Shown here piece after piece: positions 53,562-61,739 of a stretch of DNA of 64,000 nt. The DNA is taken from the NCBI GenBank assembly GCA_035934235.1, contig DASYYB010000039.1, positions 62,001 through 126,000 on the forward strand. The letters are read 5' to 3'. The notes below the pieces were generated by a model. That model saw only the letters and a list, made by a program, of their open reading frames with translations. It was not told where the DNA came from and did no database searches. The stretch is from REEB95 sp035934235. GTDB lineage: Bacteria > Pseudomonadota > Alphaproteobacteria > ATCC43930 > CGMCC-115725. A program made the position numbers and the translations under genes. Position 1 is the stretch's first letter; each line of letters opens with the position of its first letter.

Positions 53562-54565
53562 GCACGCAAGTCGTGGCCACACTGCGGCCAGAGGACGTGC
53601 TTCGGCTTCTGGCGGGTCGCCGTTTCGGCGACATCAAGCTCGATGGATGTCGCGTCGTCGGCCCGGTCCAGTTCGGCCCGCGGTCGCGGTTGTTCCGTTG
53701 CACCGGTGGTGAAATCGCCGGCGCGATGGTGCTCAAATTCTGCCTGACCGCGGACGGCGAGCGGGACTTCACGACGGCGCTGTGGCAACACGCTGCGCTC
53801 GAGCGTATCGTGGGCTTGGCGGCGCGCAGCGGGACGCCGGTCCGGGTCGTGCGCCCGCTCGGCTTGGTCGAAGAGCACGCCTGTTTGGCGACGGAGTGGG
53901 TCGAAGGTCGTCCCGTCGCGGCGACACTCGGCGGTTCGATGGTCAGCGAAGCCGAAATCCGTGACAGCGCCAACGCCGCCGGACGTTGGCTACGCGGTTT
54001 CCACGCCATGCATCGGCTCGCCGACCGGCCGATGAGTTGCGCGGTAATGCTGGCCAACCTCGAACAGCAAACGCTGGCTGTCCGTGCCTTGGCGTCGAAC
54101 CGGCACTTTGCCGCCGGCCAGGCGGCGCTTGCGCAGACGGCCACGGTCGTGGCGGCGATCCCGGTGCCGATCGCGCACCACCACGGCGATTTCAAGGCCG
54201 AAAATCTACTGATGACGGATGATGGGCTGGTCGGCTTTGACATTACCGCCCACTGGGACGACGCCGTGATGCTCGACCTGGCGCAGTTCCTCCGCGATCT
54301 AACGTTCTGCGCCTGGCGGCCGTCGGGCTGGTTGCTCGGACGGCGCCATCGGCTGATCGCCGAAGCGTTCCTCGATGGCTACGGCGCTGCCGGCCATCCG
54401 GCATGGCAGAGCCCGCTGCGCTGGGCGCAACTGCATGGTCTGCTGCGTTTCTGGATTGAAGTCGCTTCGGTGCTGGCCGATCCGATCCGCAATTCCTACG
54501 CGCGCTATCGTTTCGAACAATGCGTCGCGGCGGCGACCGACGCCTTGCTGGCTGCCAGCGGGTGA
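53558..54565 (+). CDS. APH-fold kinase-like protein
   Basis: A 335-residue protein of the aminoglycoside phosphotransferase superfamily. An ATP-binding Lys is likely Lys60 (MVLKF), the catalytic loop is HHHGDFKAENLL (Asp211, Asn216), and the metal Asp is in LVGFDITAHWDD (228). It therefore has the residues of an active kinase. It sits between a GT2 gene and a methyltransferase with an ATGA overlap, so it probably phosphorylates a sugar or lipid-linked intermediate; a resistance function is unlikely from context. Specific substrate unknown. Confidence 0.82.
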   Translation: MSTQVVATLRPEDVLRLLAGRRFGDIKLDGCRVVGPVQFGPRSRLFRCTGGEIAGAMVLKFCLTADGERDFTTALWQHAALERIVGLAARSGTPVRVVRPLGLVEEHACLATEWVEGRPVAATLGGSMVSEAEIRDSANAAGRWLRGFHAMHRLADRPMSCAVMLANLEQQTLAVRALASNRHFAAGQAALAQTATVVAAIPVPIAHHHGDFKAENLLMTDDGLVGFDITAHWDDAVMLDLAQFLRDLTFCAWRPSGWLLGRRHRLIAEAFLDGYGAAGHPAWQSPLRWAQLHGLLRFWIEVASVLADPIRNSYARYRFEQCVAAATDALLAASG

Positions 54566-54570
54566 CCGAG

Positions 54571-55245
54571 ATGGACAATCTGCATTACGGCAAAGCCTGG
54601 GACCCGACGCGTCATTACCAAGACGCCGCGGTCGCGGACGACTATGACCGCGCGCGGTTCTCGAGCCTCGCCGGCCGCGTGTTCAATTTTCTTGATCGGC
54701 GCGCTGTCCGTCGGGCGCTGGCCGATCTGCCGGCCGTCTCGACGCTGGCTGATGTGCCCTGTGGCACCGGCCGGCTGGCGGATGTCGCACTGACGCTCGG
54801 CTTTTTGGTCCACGGCGTCGACATCGCACCCGCCATGCTGGCCGTTGCGCGCCGCTGCCTGGCGGCCTTCGGCGCCCGCTTCACGACCGCCGTCGCGGAC
54901 ATCCAGTCGCTCGATCCGGCACGGCAGTTCGATGCCGTGCTGTCGGCCCGGTTTCTGATGCACTTTCCGCCGGATGAGCAGCAGACGTTGATCGGCACGC
55001 TGGGGCGCCTTGCGCGCCGGCGCCTGGTCTTGACGCATGGAATCGATACGGCGCTGCATCGCCGGCGTCGCGCCCTGAAACGCACGATCGGCTGGTTCCA
55101 GAATCCAGCGGCCTTTCCGGTGACCGAAGCGCGCCTGGCACAAATGTTGGTGGCGGCGGGCTTTCGCGAAGTCCGCCGCTATCGCATTCTGCCGGTCTTG
55201 AGCGAAGCGGTCGTGGTCGTCGCCGAACGGGCAGGGACGCCATGA
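54571..55245 (+). CDS. Class I SAM-dependent methyltransferase
   Basis: A 224-residue methyltransferase with motif I LADVPCGTGRLADVAL, motif II HGVDIAPAMLAVARR and a motif at FDAVLSARFLMHFP. I use the ATG at 54571 (MDNLHYG); a GTG at 54562 is an alternative. It follows the kinase by 5 bases and overlaps the next glycosyltransferase by 4. In such a setting it probably methylates a sugar or a phosphate-linked group, but the target is unknown. Confidence 0.87.
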   Translation: MDNLHYGKAWDPTRHYQDAAVADDYDRARFSSLAGRVFNFLDRRAVRRALADLPAVSTLADVPCGTGRLADVALTLGFLVHGVDIAPAMLAVARRCLAAFGARFTTAVADIQSLDPARQFDAVLSARFLMHFPPDEQQTLIGTLGRLARRRLVLTHGIDTALHRRRRALKRTIGWFQNPAAFPVTEARLAQMLVAAGFREVRRYRILPVLSEAVVVVAERAGTP

Positions 55246-56471
55246 TTCGACGGTATCTCGCGCCCGACGCGGGCGGCGCCGGCGCGGCGCCGAAAATCCG
55301 CATCCTGACCTTCACGACGCTCTATCCGAACGCAGCGCAATCTAATCACGGCATCTTCGTCGAGAACCGGCTGCGTCACCTGGTGGCGAGCGGCCGCGTC
55401 GCGGCGCGGGTGCTCGCGCCGGTGCCGTGGTTTCCGTCACGCCATCGCATCTTCGGCAGCTATGCGCGCTATGCCGACGTACCGGCGGAGGAAATCCGCC
55501 ACGATCTCGCGATCGTCCATCCGCACTATCTCGTGGTGCCGAAGCTCGGCATGAGTCTGACCCCGTTGTCGTTGTTCGCCGCCGCTTTGCCCGCGGCCCG
55601 TCGTCTCGCCGCGACGCAGGATTTCGATCTGATCGATGCCCACTATGCCTATCCCGACGGCGTCGCCGCGGCGATGCTCGGCCGCGCTCTGGGTAAGCCG
55701 GTGGTGATCACGGCGCGCGGCACCGACGTCAACCTGATACCGCGTCACCTTGCAGCACGCCGCATGATCCGATGGGCGGCGGCGCGCGCCGCGGCGATGA
55801 TCACCGTTGCCGACGTGCTCAAAACGTCGCTGGTCAAGCTTGGCGTGCCGGCGGATCACGTCACGACGCTGCGTAACGGCGTCGATCTGACGTTGTTTCG
55901 GCCGCAGAATCGCACCGCGGCATGGCGCGCGTACGAATTCGAGGGCAAGACGCTGCTGTCGGTCGGCCATCTCATCAAGCGCAAGGGCCACCACCATGTC
56001 ATCACGGCGCTGCGACGGTTGCCGGCCTTCACGCTCGCGATTGCCGGCGAAGGGCCGGAACGCGGCGCGCTCGAAGCGCTGGCGCGGCAGCTCGGCGTTG
56101 CGTCGCGCGTCCGCTTCCTCGGCGCTTTGCCGCATGATGCGCTGCCGTCGTTCTATTCGGCCGCCGACGCGCTGGTGTTGGCGTCGTCGCGCGAAGGTTG
56201 GCCCAACGTCCTGCTCGAGGCCATGGCCTGTGGCACGCCGGTCATCGCGTCGAACGCCTGGGGCAATCCCGAGATCGTCGCCGATCCGGCAGCCGGCGTG
56301 CTGATGGAACAGATCAGCGCCGACGGCGTCGCCGAGGCGGTATGCCGTCTGTTCACGACGCCACCGACGCGCGTCGCGACCCGCAGCTACGCCGAACGCT
56401 TTTCGTGGGATGCGACGACCGAGGGCCAATTGCGATTGTTCGACGATATTTTGACGGGAGCGACACCGTGA
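55242..56471 (+). CDS. GT4-family glycosyltransferase
   Basis: A 409-residue group 1 transferase of the exosortase-associated type: ILTFTTLYPNAAQSNHGIFV at the N-terminus, then LIDAHYAYPDGVAAAML, TLRNGVDLTLFRP, LLSVGHLIKRKGHHHVI and the donor site EGWPNVLLEAMACGTPVIAS. Overlaps both neighbours (ATGA before, GTGA after), so the GT2-to-deacetylase block is translationally coupled. Donor unknown. Confidence 0.92.
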   Translation: MIRRYLAPDAGGAGAAPKIRILTFTTLYPNAAQSNHGIFVENRLRHLVASGRVAARVLAPVPWFPSRHRIFGSYARYADVPAEEIRHDLAIVHPHYLVVPKLGMSLTPLSLFAAALPAARRLAATQDFDLIDAHYAYPDGVAAAMLGRALGKPVVITARGTDVNLIPRHLAARRMIRWAAARAAAMITVADVLKTSLVKLGVPADHVTTLRNGVDLTLFRPQNRTAAWRAYEFEGKTLLSVGHLIKRKGHHHVITALRRLPAFTLAIAGEGPERGALEALARQLGVASRVRFLGALPHDALPSFYSAADALVLASSREGWPNVLLEAMACGTPVIASNAWGNPEIVADPAAGVLMEQISADGVAEAVCRLFTTPPTRVATRSYAERFSWDATTEGQLRLFDDILTGATP

Positions 56472-57556
56472 CCGCGGCCCATCCGATGCCGGCTGGGGAT
56501 CGCGCGCCGCTCGCGGCGCGGAACAACAACGGGTCGTTCCGGTTTTTCGACGAGACCATCGTGCCGGTGTCGATGCCGTCGGACGAGCCGCCGTTGCTCC
56601 AGGTCGTCGTCGATACCGAGGAAGAATTCGATTGGTCGCGGCCGTTCAGCCGTCAGACCACGGGCGTGCGCAACGTCGCGCATCAGCTCAAGACCCAGGC
56701 GGTCTTCGAACGCTACGGCGTGAAGCCCACGTACGTCGTCGACTATCCGGTGGCGAGCCAGAGCGTCGGCTATGGCCCGCTGCGCGAGCTACTTGCCGAC
56801 GGGCGCTGCGATATCGGCGCGCATTTGCAGCCGTGGGTCAATCCGCCCTTCGTCGAGGACGTCAACTACCTGTCGTCGTTTCCCGGCAACCTGCCGCCGG
56901 AGATCGAGCGCGAGAAGCTCGCCGTCCTGACCGGGACCATCGAGCGCAATCTCGGCGTGCGCCCGTTGGTTTATCGCGCCGGTCGCTACGGCCTCGGGCC
57001 GCGCAGCCTCCGCTTGCTCGATCGTCTCGGCTACGAGATCGACGCCAGCGTGCTACCCCGCGTCGACCTCAGCCGCCGTTTCGGCCCGGATTTCTCCGCG
57101 TTCGGACCACAACCGTTCCGCTTCGGCGACGGCGGCCGACGTCTCGGCATTCCTCTGACGGTCGGCCATGTCGGCGCGCTCGCCGGGCGTGCCCGGGCGC
57201 TTTACCCCTGGCTCGACACGCGTCCGGCCGATCGCTTGATGCTGAAGGCGGCCGCGTCGCGGTTGCGCCTGATGGAACGCATCCAGCTGTCGCCGGAGGG
57301 CTTCACCCTCGTCGAGCAGATGCGGCTGGTGCGTACGCTGCTGGCGCGTGGCCAGCGTGTCTTCAATTTGAGCTATCACAGCCCGTCGTTGATGCCGGGT
57401 GGCGCGCCTTATGTGCGCGACGACGACGACCTCGCGCATTTCCTCGATCGGCTCGAGGGGCTGCTCGACTTCTTCGTCAACCAGGCGAAGGGGCGTTTTG
57501 TCACCCCGCTCGAGTTGAAGCGGCACCTCGACAAAACGGCGGCGCCGCGCGACTAG
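56468..57556 (+). CDS. WalW-like polysaccharide deacetylase
   Basis: A 362-residue NodB-superfamily protein. The metal region reads LLQVVVDTEEEFDWSRPF, followed by CDIGAHLQPWVNPPF (His as in motif 2) and VYRAGRYGLG (motif 3); FNLSYHSPSLMPGGAPYV holds a C-terminal His. This fits the WalW/exosortase-associated deacetylase group. Start is the GTG at 56468, overlapping the previous stop and preceded by GGGAG. Its stop overlaps the stop of prsT (CTAG at 57553-57556). It should deacylate the polysaccharide or a precursor. Confidence 0.88.
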   Translation: MTAAHPMPAGDRAPLAARNNNGSFRFFDETIVPVSMPSDEPPLLQVVVDTEEEFDWSRPFSRQTTGVRNVAHQLKTQAVFERYGVKPTYVVDYPVASQSVGYGPLRELLADGRCDIGAHLQPWVNPPFVEDVNYLSSFPGNLPPEIEREKLAVLTGTIERNLGVRPLVYRAGRYGLGPRSLRLLDRLGYEIDASVLPRVDLSRRFGPDFSAFGPQPFRFGDGGRRLGIPLTVGHVGALAGRARALYPWLDTRPADRLMLKAAASRLRLMERIQLSPEGFTLVEQMRLVRTLLARGQRVFNLSYHSPSLMPGGAPYVRDDDDLAHFLDRLEGLLDFFVNQAKGRFVTPLELKRHLDKTAAPRD

Positions 57557-60345
57557 TTGACGCTGCCGCTGAGATTCTTCAACAAATCGCTGGCTTGCTG
57601 CTTGCCGTCGAACGTGCCGTGAAAGGCGACGACACGTTGCAGGAGTGCGCGGGCCTCCGCGGTGTGGCCGGCGCGGCTCAAGGCGACGGCGAAGTGATAC
57701 TGCACCGACGGATCGGCCGGCATGCCGTAGCTCGCCATCCGCAGATACTGTACAGCGCGCGTGACGTCGCCTTGCGACAGCACGATCCAGCCGTAAGTAT
57801 CGGCGATGGCAGGTGATAGCGGCGACAAGGCATAGGCGCGTGCGGCGGTCTGGCTGGCGCGCGGATCGCCGTTGCGCGAATAGATCCACGCCAGGTTGTT
57901 GAGGACGACGACGTCATCCGGCATATGGGCAACGATGCTCTCGAGCACGCTTTGCGCGGCCGGATAGTCGGCCATCGCCATGTCGAGATCGGAGAGCGCG
58001 TGCATCGCGGCGAGATCGGTCGGATGACGGCCGATCCAGCTGCGCAACAGGGCCACGCCCTGGGCGGGCTGACCGGCTTTGGCGAGCACCGCCGCGTGCT
58101 GGACGACCAGACCTTCTGACGGCGCTGTCCGCTCGGCTTCCGCCAAGAGAGCGAGTCCATCGTTGACCTTGCCGTCTTTGATCAGAACTGCGGCCATCCA
58201 CTGCGTGGCGAGCGTCGGGTTCTCGCTGGTCGGCGCGAGCTGCTTGGCCAAGGCATAGGCTTCATTGCGGCCGGAAACGCGATATTCGGCGTAGACCAGC
58301 TCTTCGCGGTAAAGCGCGCTTTGTGGCTCGAGCTTGGCCGCATTGCGCAGCTGGTCGCGCGCCCCACTCCAGTTGCCGCCTGCGGCCAGCGCGTTGGCGT
58401 ACCGATCGAACGCGACGGCGTCGTTGGGTTTCGCCTCGGTGGCGCGCCGATAGGTGGTCACCGCGCCCTTGATGTCGCCGGTGGCAGTCTGGATGCGCCC
58501 CATCATGTCGAGCACGACAAAATTATTGGGGAATTGCTCGACCATCGGCCGCATCGTGTCGGTCGCCTTGTCCCATTGCTGCTGCGATCCATAGAGGTTC
58601 GCAATCTTGAGATTGGCGGTCGGATCGGACGGGTTGAGCGTATTGACACGCTGCAACTCGGTAATCGCGCCGGCATAGTCCTTTGTCGCGATCAGCACGT
58701 CGGCGAGCGCCAGATGCGAGGCGACGTCGTCGCCGTCGCGGGCGGTCATCGCGCGATAGACGCCGATGGCGTCGTCCGGCCGGCCTTCACCCATGTAGAC
58801 CTGCGCCAGGTTGCGGCCGGCGACGGTGAACTCGGGGTGCTTGCGATAGATCACGGCGAAGATCTGCTCGGCGTTGGTCAGATTGCCCTGGGCGATCCGG
58901 ACCAGCCCCAGCAGGTTGGCGGCAACCAGGTCGTCGGGCCGCGCCTTGGTCAGAGCCTCGGCATGGCGCTCGGCCTCGGCGATGTGATGCGCGCGCAGAT
59001 CGGACAGAATCAGCGCCGGGCCGGCGACGCTGGCGCCGCCCTGTTTGTCAAAGATCGATTCGAGTTGCTCGGTGCCGAGGCTCGCTTGTCCCGTCGCGAT
59101 GCGGCCAACCGCGACCTGCGTGCCGAGCTGCGGATTATTCGCCGCGCTTGCCGAAGCGCGGTCGAGCGCCTGCGACGCCTTGGCGTTGTCGCCGATGGCG
59201 ATATAAGCGTCGGCGAGCACGGCCCAGGCATCGCCGTCGTCCGGATGGGCGCGCGTGATCGGTTCGAGCAGCGCGATGGCCTGATGCGGCTCGTTTTGGC
59301 GCAGTGCGATGTCGGCGAGCAGCCGGTTCGCGAGCGGATTGTTCGGGATGCGGGCGACGAAATTCTTCAGGCTGACGGAGGCCTGGGCGTAATTGCCGAG
59401 CGAGAATTGCACGGAGCCGGTCAGCAGCTGCGCCACCGGCAGGTTGGAAAGCTGCAGGCTCGCCTTCTGCAGGATGTCGTTCGCTTTGGCGATATGGCCG
59501 CGGCCGACTTCGATCAGGGCCTGAAGGTAGATGTCTTCCGGACTGTTCGGGAACTCGGTCTGAACTTGCTGAACGTCCTTTTCTGCGGCGTCAAGCTGGT
59601 TAAGTGCGATCTCCAGATTGGCGCGGCCGAGCAGCGCGACGGCGTTCTGCGGCTCGTGTTTGACCACGGCGTCGTAGCGCGTCAACGCGGCTGGGTAGTC
59701 GCCGCGCAGACGCAGTAAATCACCTTTCAGCATGAGCGCCCGGGCGTTGTTCGGGTCGATTGCCAAGGCGGCGTCGACCTGTTTCTCCGCATCGGCCGGC
59801 TTGTTCTCGAACAGCATGAGGCGCGCCGAGCCCAGCTTCGGCTCGATCGCATTGGGGGCGAGCTGCACGGCCTCGGCGATCAGCGGTTCGGCCTCGTTCG
59901 CCTGATGCAGGCCGAGATAGGCCAAGCCACGTGCCAGGCGGACCATGCTCTCGGCGCCGGCCGGTCGGTGCCCGGCAGGAATTTCCCGCAACACGGCGTT
60001 GAACTTGCCGCCGCGCAGCAAAGTTTCGGCGAGCAGCGGCGCAACCTTGGCGTCGTCGCCGCCGCGCGCCATCGCCAGGCGCGCCTCGGCCTCGGCGGCC
60101 GGGACGTTGCCGATTTGGAGATAGATCCGTGCCAGGCGCAGGTGGATGTCGGCGTTCTGCGGCTCGTTACGCGCCGCGTTGCGCAGTTCGATGGCCGCAC
60201 CGCGCAAATCGCCGCGGTCGATCAGCTGCTGCGCCGAATCGGCGTAACCGGTCGATGCGAACGTGACCGCCGGGGCCGCGACCAGCACGCTGCACGCAAG
60301 CACGTAGGGGAGTGTGCGGCTGATGAAAACCGAACGTTTGATCAT
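57553..60345 (-). CDS. prsT: XrtA/PEP-CTERM TPR-repeat protein PrsT
   Basis: A 930-residue exported protein. A signal peptide (about 1-30, ending TFAS) is followed by more than 20 tetratricopeptide-type helical pairs through to the C-terminus, for example ADIHLRLARIYLQIGNVPAAEAEAR near the start and DVVVLNNLAWIYSRNGDPRA near the end. The family (TIGR02917) is a periplasmic partner of XrtA exopolysaccharide systems and resembles the export scaffolds AlgK/BcsC. GGAGAG precedes the ATG. It is third in the prsK-prsR-prsT run. Confidence 0.94.
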   Translation of the reverse strand: MIKRSVFISRTLPYVLACSVLVAAPAVTFASTGYADSAQQLIDRGDLRGAAIELRNAARNEPQNADIHLRLARIYLQIGNVPAAEAEARLAMARGGDDAKVAPLLAETLLRGGKFNAVLREIPAGHRPAGAESMVRLARGLAYLGLHQANEAEPLIAEAVQLAPNAIEPKLGSARLMLFENKPADAEKQVDAALAIDPNNARALMLKGDLLRLRGDYPAALTRYDAVVKHEPQNAVALLGRANLEIALNQLDAAEKDVQQVQTEFPNSPEDIYLQALIEVGRGHIAKANDILQKASLQLSNLPVAQLLTGSVQFSLGNYAQASVSLKNFVARIPNNPLANRLLADIALRQNEPHQAIALLEPITRAHPDDGDAWAVLADAYIAIGDNAKASQALDRASASAANNPQLGTQVAVGRIATGQASLGTEQLESIFDKQGGASVAGPALILSDLRAHHIAEAERHAEALTKARPDDLVAANLLGLVRIAQGNLTNAEQIFAVIYRKHPEFTVAGRNLAQVYMGEGRPDDAIGVYRAMTARDGDDVASHLALADVLIATKDYAGAITELQRVNTLNPSDPTANLKIANLYGSQQQWDKATDTMRPMVEQFPNNFVVLDMMGRIQTATGDIKGAVTTYRRATEAKPNDAVAFDRYANALAAGGNWSGARDQLRNAAKLEPQSALYREELVYAEYRVSGRNEAYALAKQLAPTSENPTLATQWMAAVLIKDGKVNDGLALLAEAERTAPSEGLVVQHAAVLAKAGQPAQGVALLRSWIGRHPTDLAAMHALSDLDMAMADYPAAQSVLESIVAHMPDDVVVLNNLAWIYSRNGDPRASQTAARAYALSPLSPAIADTYGWIVLSQGDVTRAVQYLRMASYGMPADPSVQYHFAVALSRAGHTAEARALLQRVVAFHGTFDGKQQASDLLKNLSGSVN

Positions 60346-60373
60346 GGGACTCTCCAGGCGATCCGATACGTGC

Positions 60374-61738
60374 TCAGGAATGAACTTCGAGGCCGAGATC
60401 TTCGAGCAGGCCGTAAAGCGTTGGCCGGCTGATACCGAGCAGCTTCGAGGCGCGCGACAGGTTGCCGCTGCTTTGTGCCAGGGCCATCTGGACGACGCCG
60501 CGTTCGGCGCGCGCCCGCGCCTCGCGCAGATCGAGCGACCCGAACGGCAGCTCCGCAGGCGCCAACTCGAGATCGGCGGCGCTGACGGTCGCGCCTTCGG
60601 CCATGACCACCGCGCGCTTCACCCGGTTCTCGAGCTCGCGCACGTTGCCGCGCCACGGATGGACCGCAATCGCGGTCAGGGCATCCGAGCCGAAGCCCTT
60701 GATCTTGCGCGCGAACTGCTCGTTGAAGCGCTTGAGGAAGTGGTTGGCGAGTAGCACCGGATCGCCTTCGCGTTCGCGCAGCGGTGGCACCGTGACGCGA
60801 ACTTCGTTGAGCCGATAGTAGAGATCCTCGCGGAACCGGCCGGTGCCGATCATGTGATCGAGATCCTGGTTCGTGGCGCAGACGATGCGCACGTCGACCT
60901 GGATCGGGCGGTGGCCGCCGATCCGCTCGACCACCTGATCTTGCAGGAAGCGCAGCAATTTCACCTGCATCGCCAAGGGCACGTCGCCGATTTCGTCGAG
61001 GAAGAGCGTGCCGCCGTTGGCGCTTTCGATCTTGCCGATGGTCTGCTTGATCGCGCCGGTGAAGGCGCCCTTTTCGTGACCGAATAGCTCGCTTTCGAGC
61101 AGCGTTTCCGGAATCGCCGCGCAGTTGATGGCGACGAACGGCTTCTTGGTGCGCGAACTCAGGCGGTGCACCGCGTGGGCGAGCACTTCCTTGCCCGTGC
61201 CGCTCTCGCCGAGCAGCAGCACAGCGACGTCGGTCGGCGCGATCTTCTCGATCGTGCGCAGTACGCGCGTCATCTGCGGGCTGGCGGCGACGATGCCGTC
61301 GATCGGCGATTGCGGCATCAGCTCCTGCAAGCGGCGATTCTCGGCTTCGAGCTCACGCAATTTGGCGGCGCGCGCGATCATCAGCCGCAGCGCGTCGAGA
61401 TCGACCGGCTTCAGATGGAAGTCGTAGGCGCCGAGTTGGACCGCCCGAAGCGCGACTTCGCGGCTTTCGTTGCCCGAGGCGACGATGATCTTGGTCTCGG
61501 GTGCCATCGCCAGCATCGCTTCGAGCGCGGCCATGCCCTCGGTGGCGGCGTCGGCGGCCGGCGGCAGGCCGAGATCGAGCACGACAACATGCGGCCGTAC
61601 GCGGCGGAACTCGGCGATCGCGTCGTCGCGGTTGGTGGCGAACGCCGTGTCGCAATCCGATAAGGCCCACTTGTACTGGCGGGCGATGCCGTCGTCGTCC
61701 TCGACGATCAGAAGAGAGATTTTGCTGTCTTTCATCAT
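60374..61738 (-). CDS. prsR: Sigma-54-dependent response regulator PrsR
   Basis: A 454-residue NtrC-type activator. The receiver domain (about 5-125) has Asp55 as phospho-acceptor (VVVLDLGLPP) and the conserved Lys in FHLKP. The AAA+ domain has Walker A GESGTGKE (177-184), the sigma-54 contact loop GAFTGA (224-229) and Walker B GTLFLDEI (243-250). A C-terminal Fis-type helix-turn-helix ends with SRASKLLGISRPTLYGLLED. It sits one base downstream of prsK. In Zoogloea-type systems PrsR with RpoN controls PEP-CTERM genes; the same role is expected here. Confidence 0.95.
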   Translation of the reverse strand: MMKDSKISLLIVEDDDGIARQYKWALSDCDTAFATNRDDAIAEFRRVRPHVVVLDLGLPPAADAATEGMAALEAMLAMAPETKIIVASGNESREVALRAVQLGAYDFHLKPVDLDALRLMIARAAKLRELEAENRRLQELMPQSPIDGIVAASPQMTRVLRTIEKIAPTDVAVLLLGESGTGKEVLAHAVHRLSSRTKKPFVAINCAAIPETLLESELFGHEKGAFTGAIKQTIGKIESANGGTLFLDEIGDVPLAMQVKLLRFLQDQVVERIGGHRPIQVDVRIVCATNQDLDHMIGTGRFREDLYYRLNEVRVTVPPLREREGDPVLLANHFLKRFNEQFARKIKGFGSDALTAIAVHPWRGNVRELENRVKRAVVMAEGATVSAADLELAPAELPFGSLDLREARARAERGVVQMALAQSSGNLSRASKLLGISRPTLYGLLEDLGLEVHS

Positions 61739-61739
61739 G

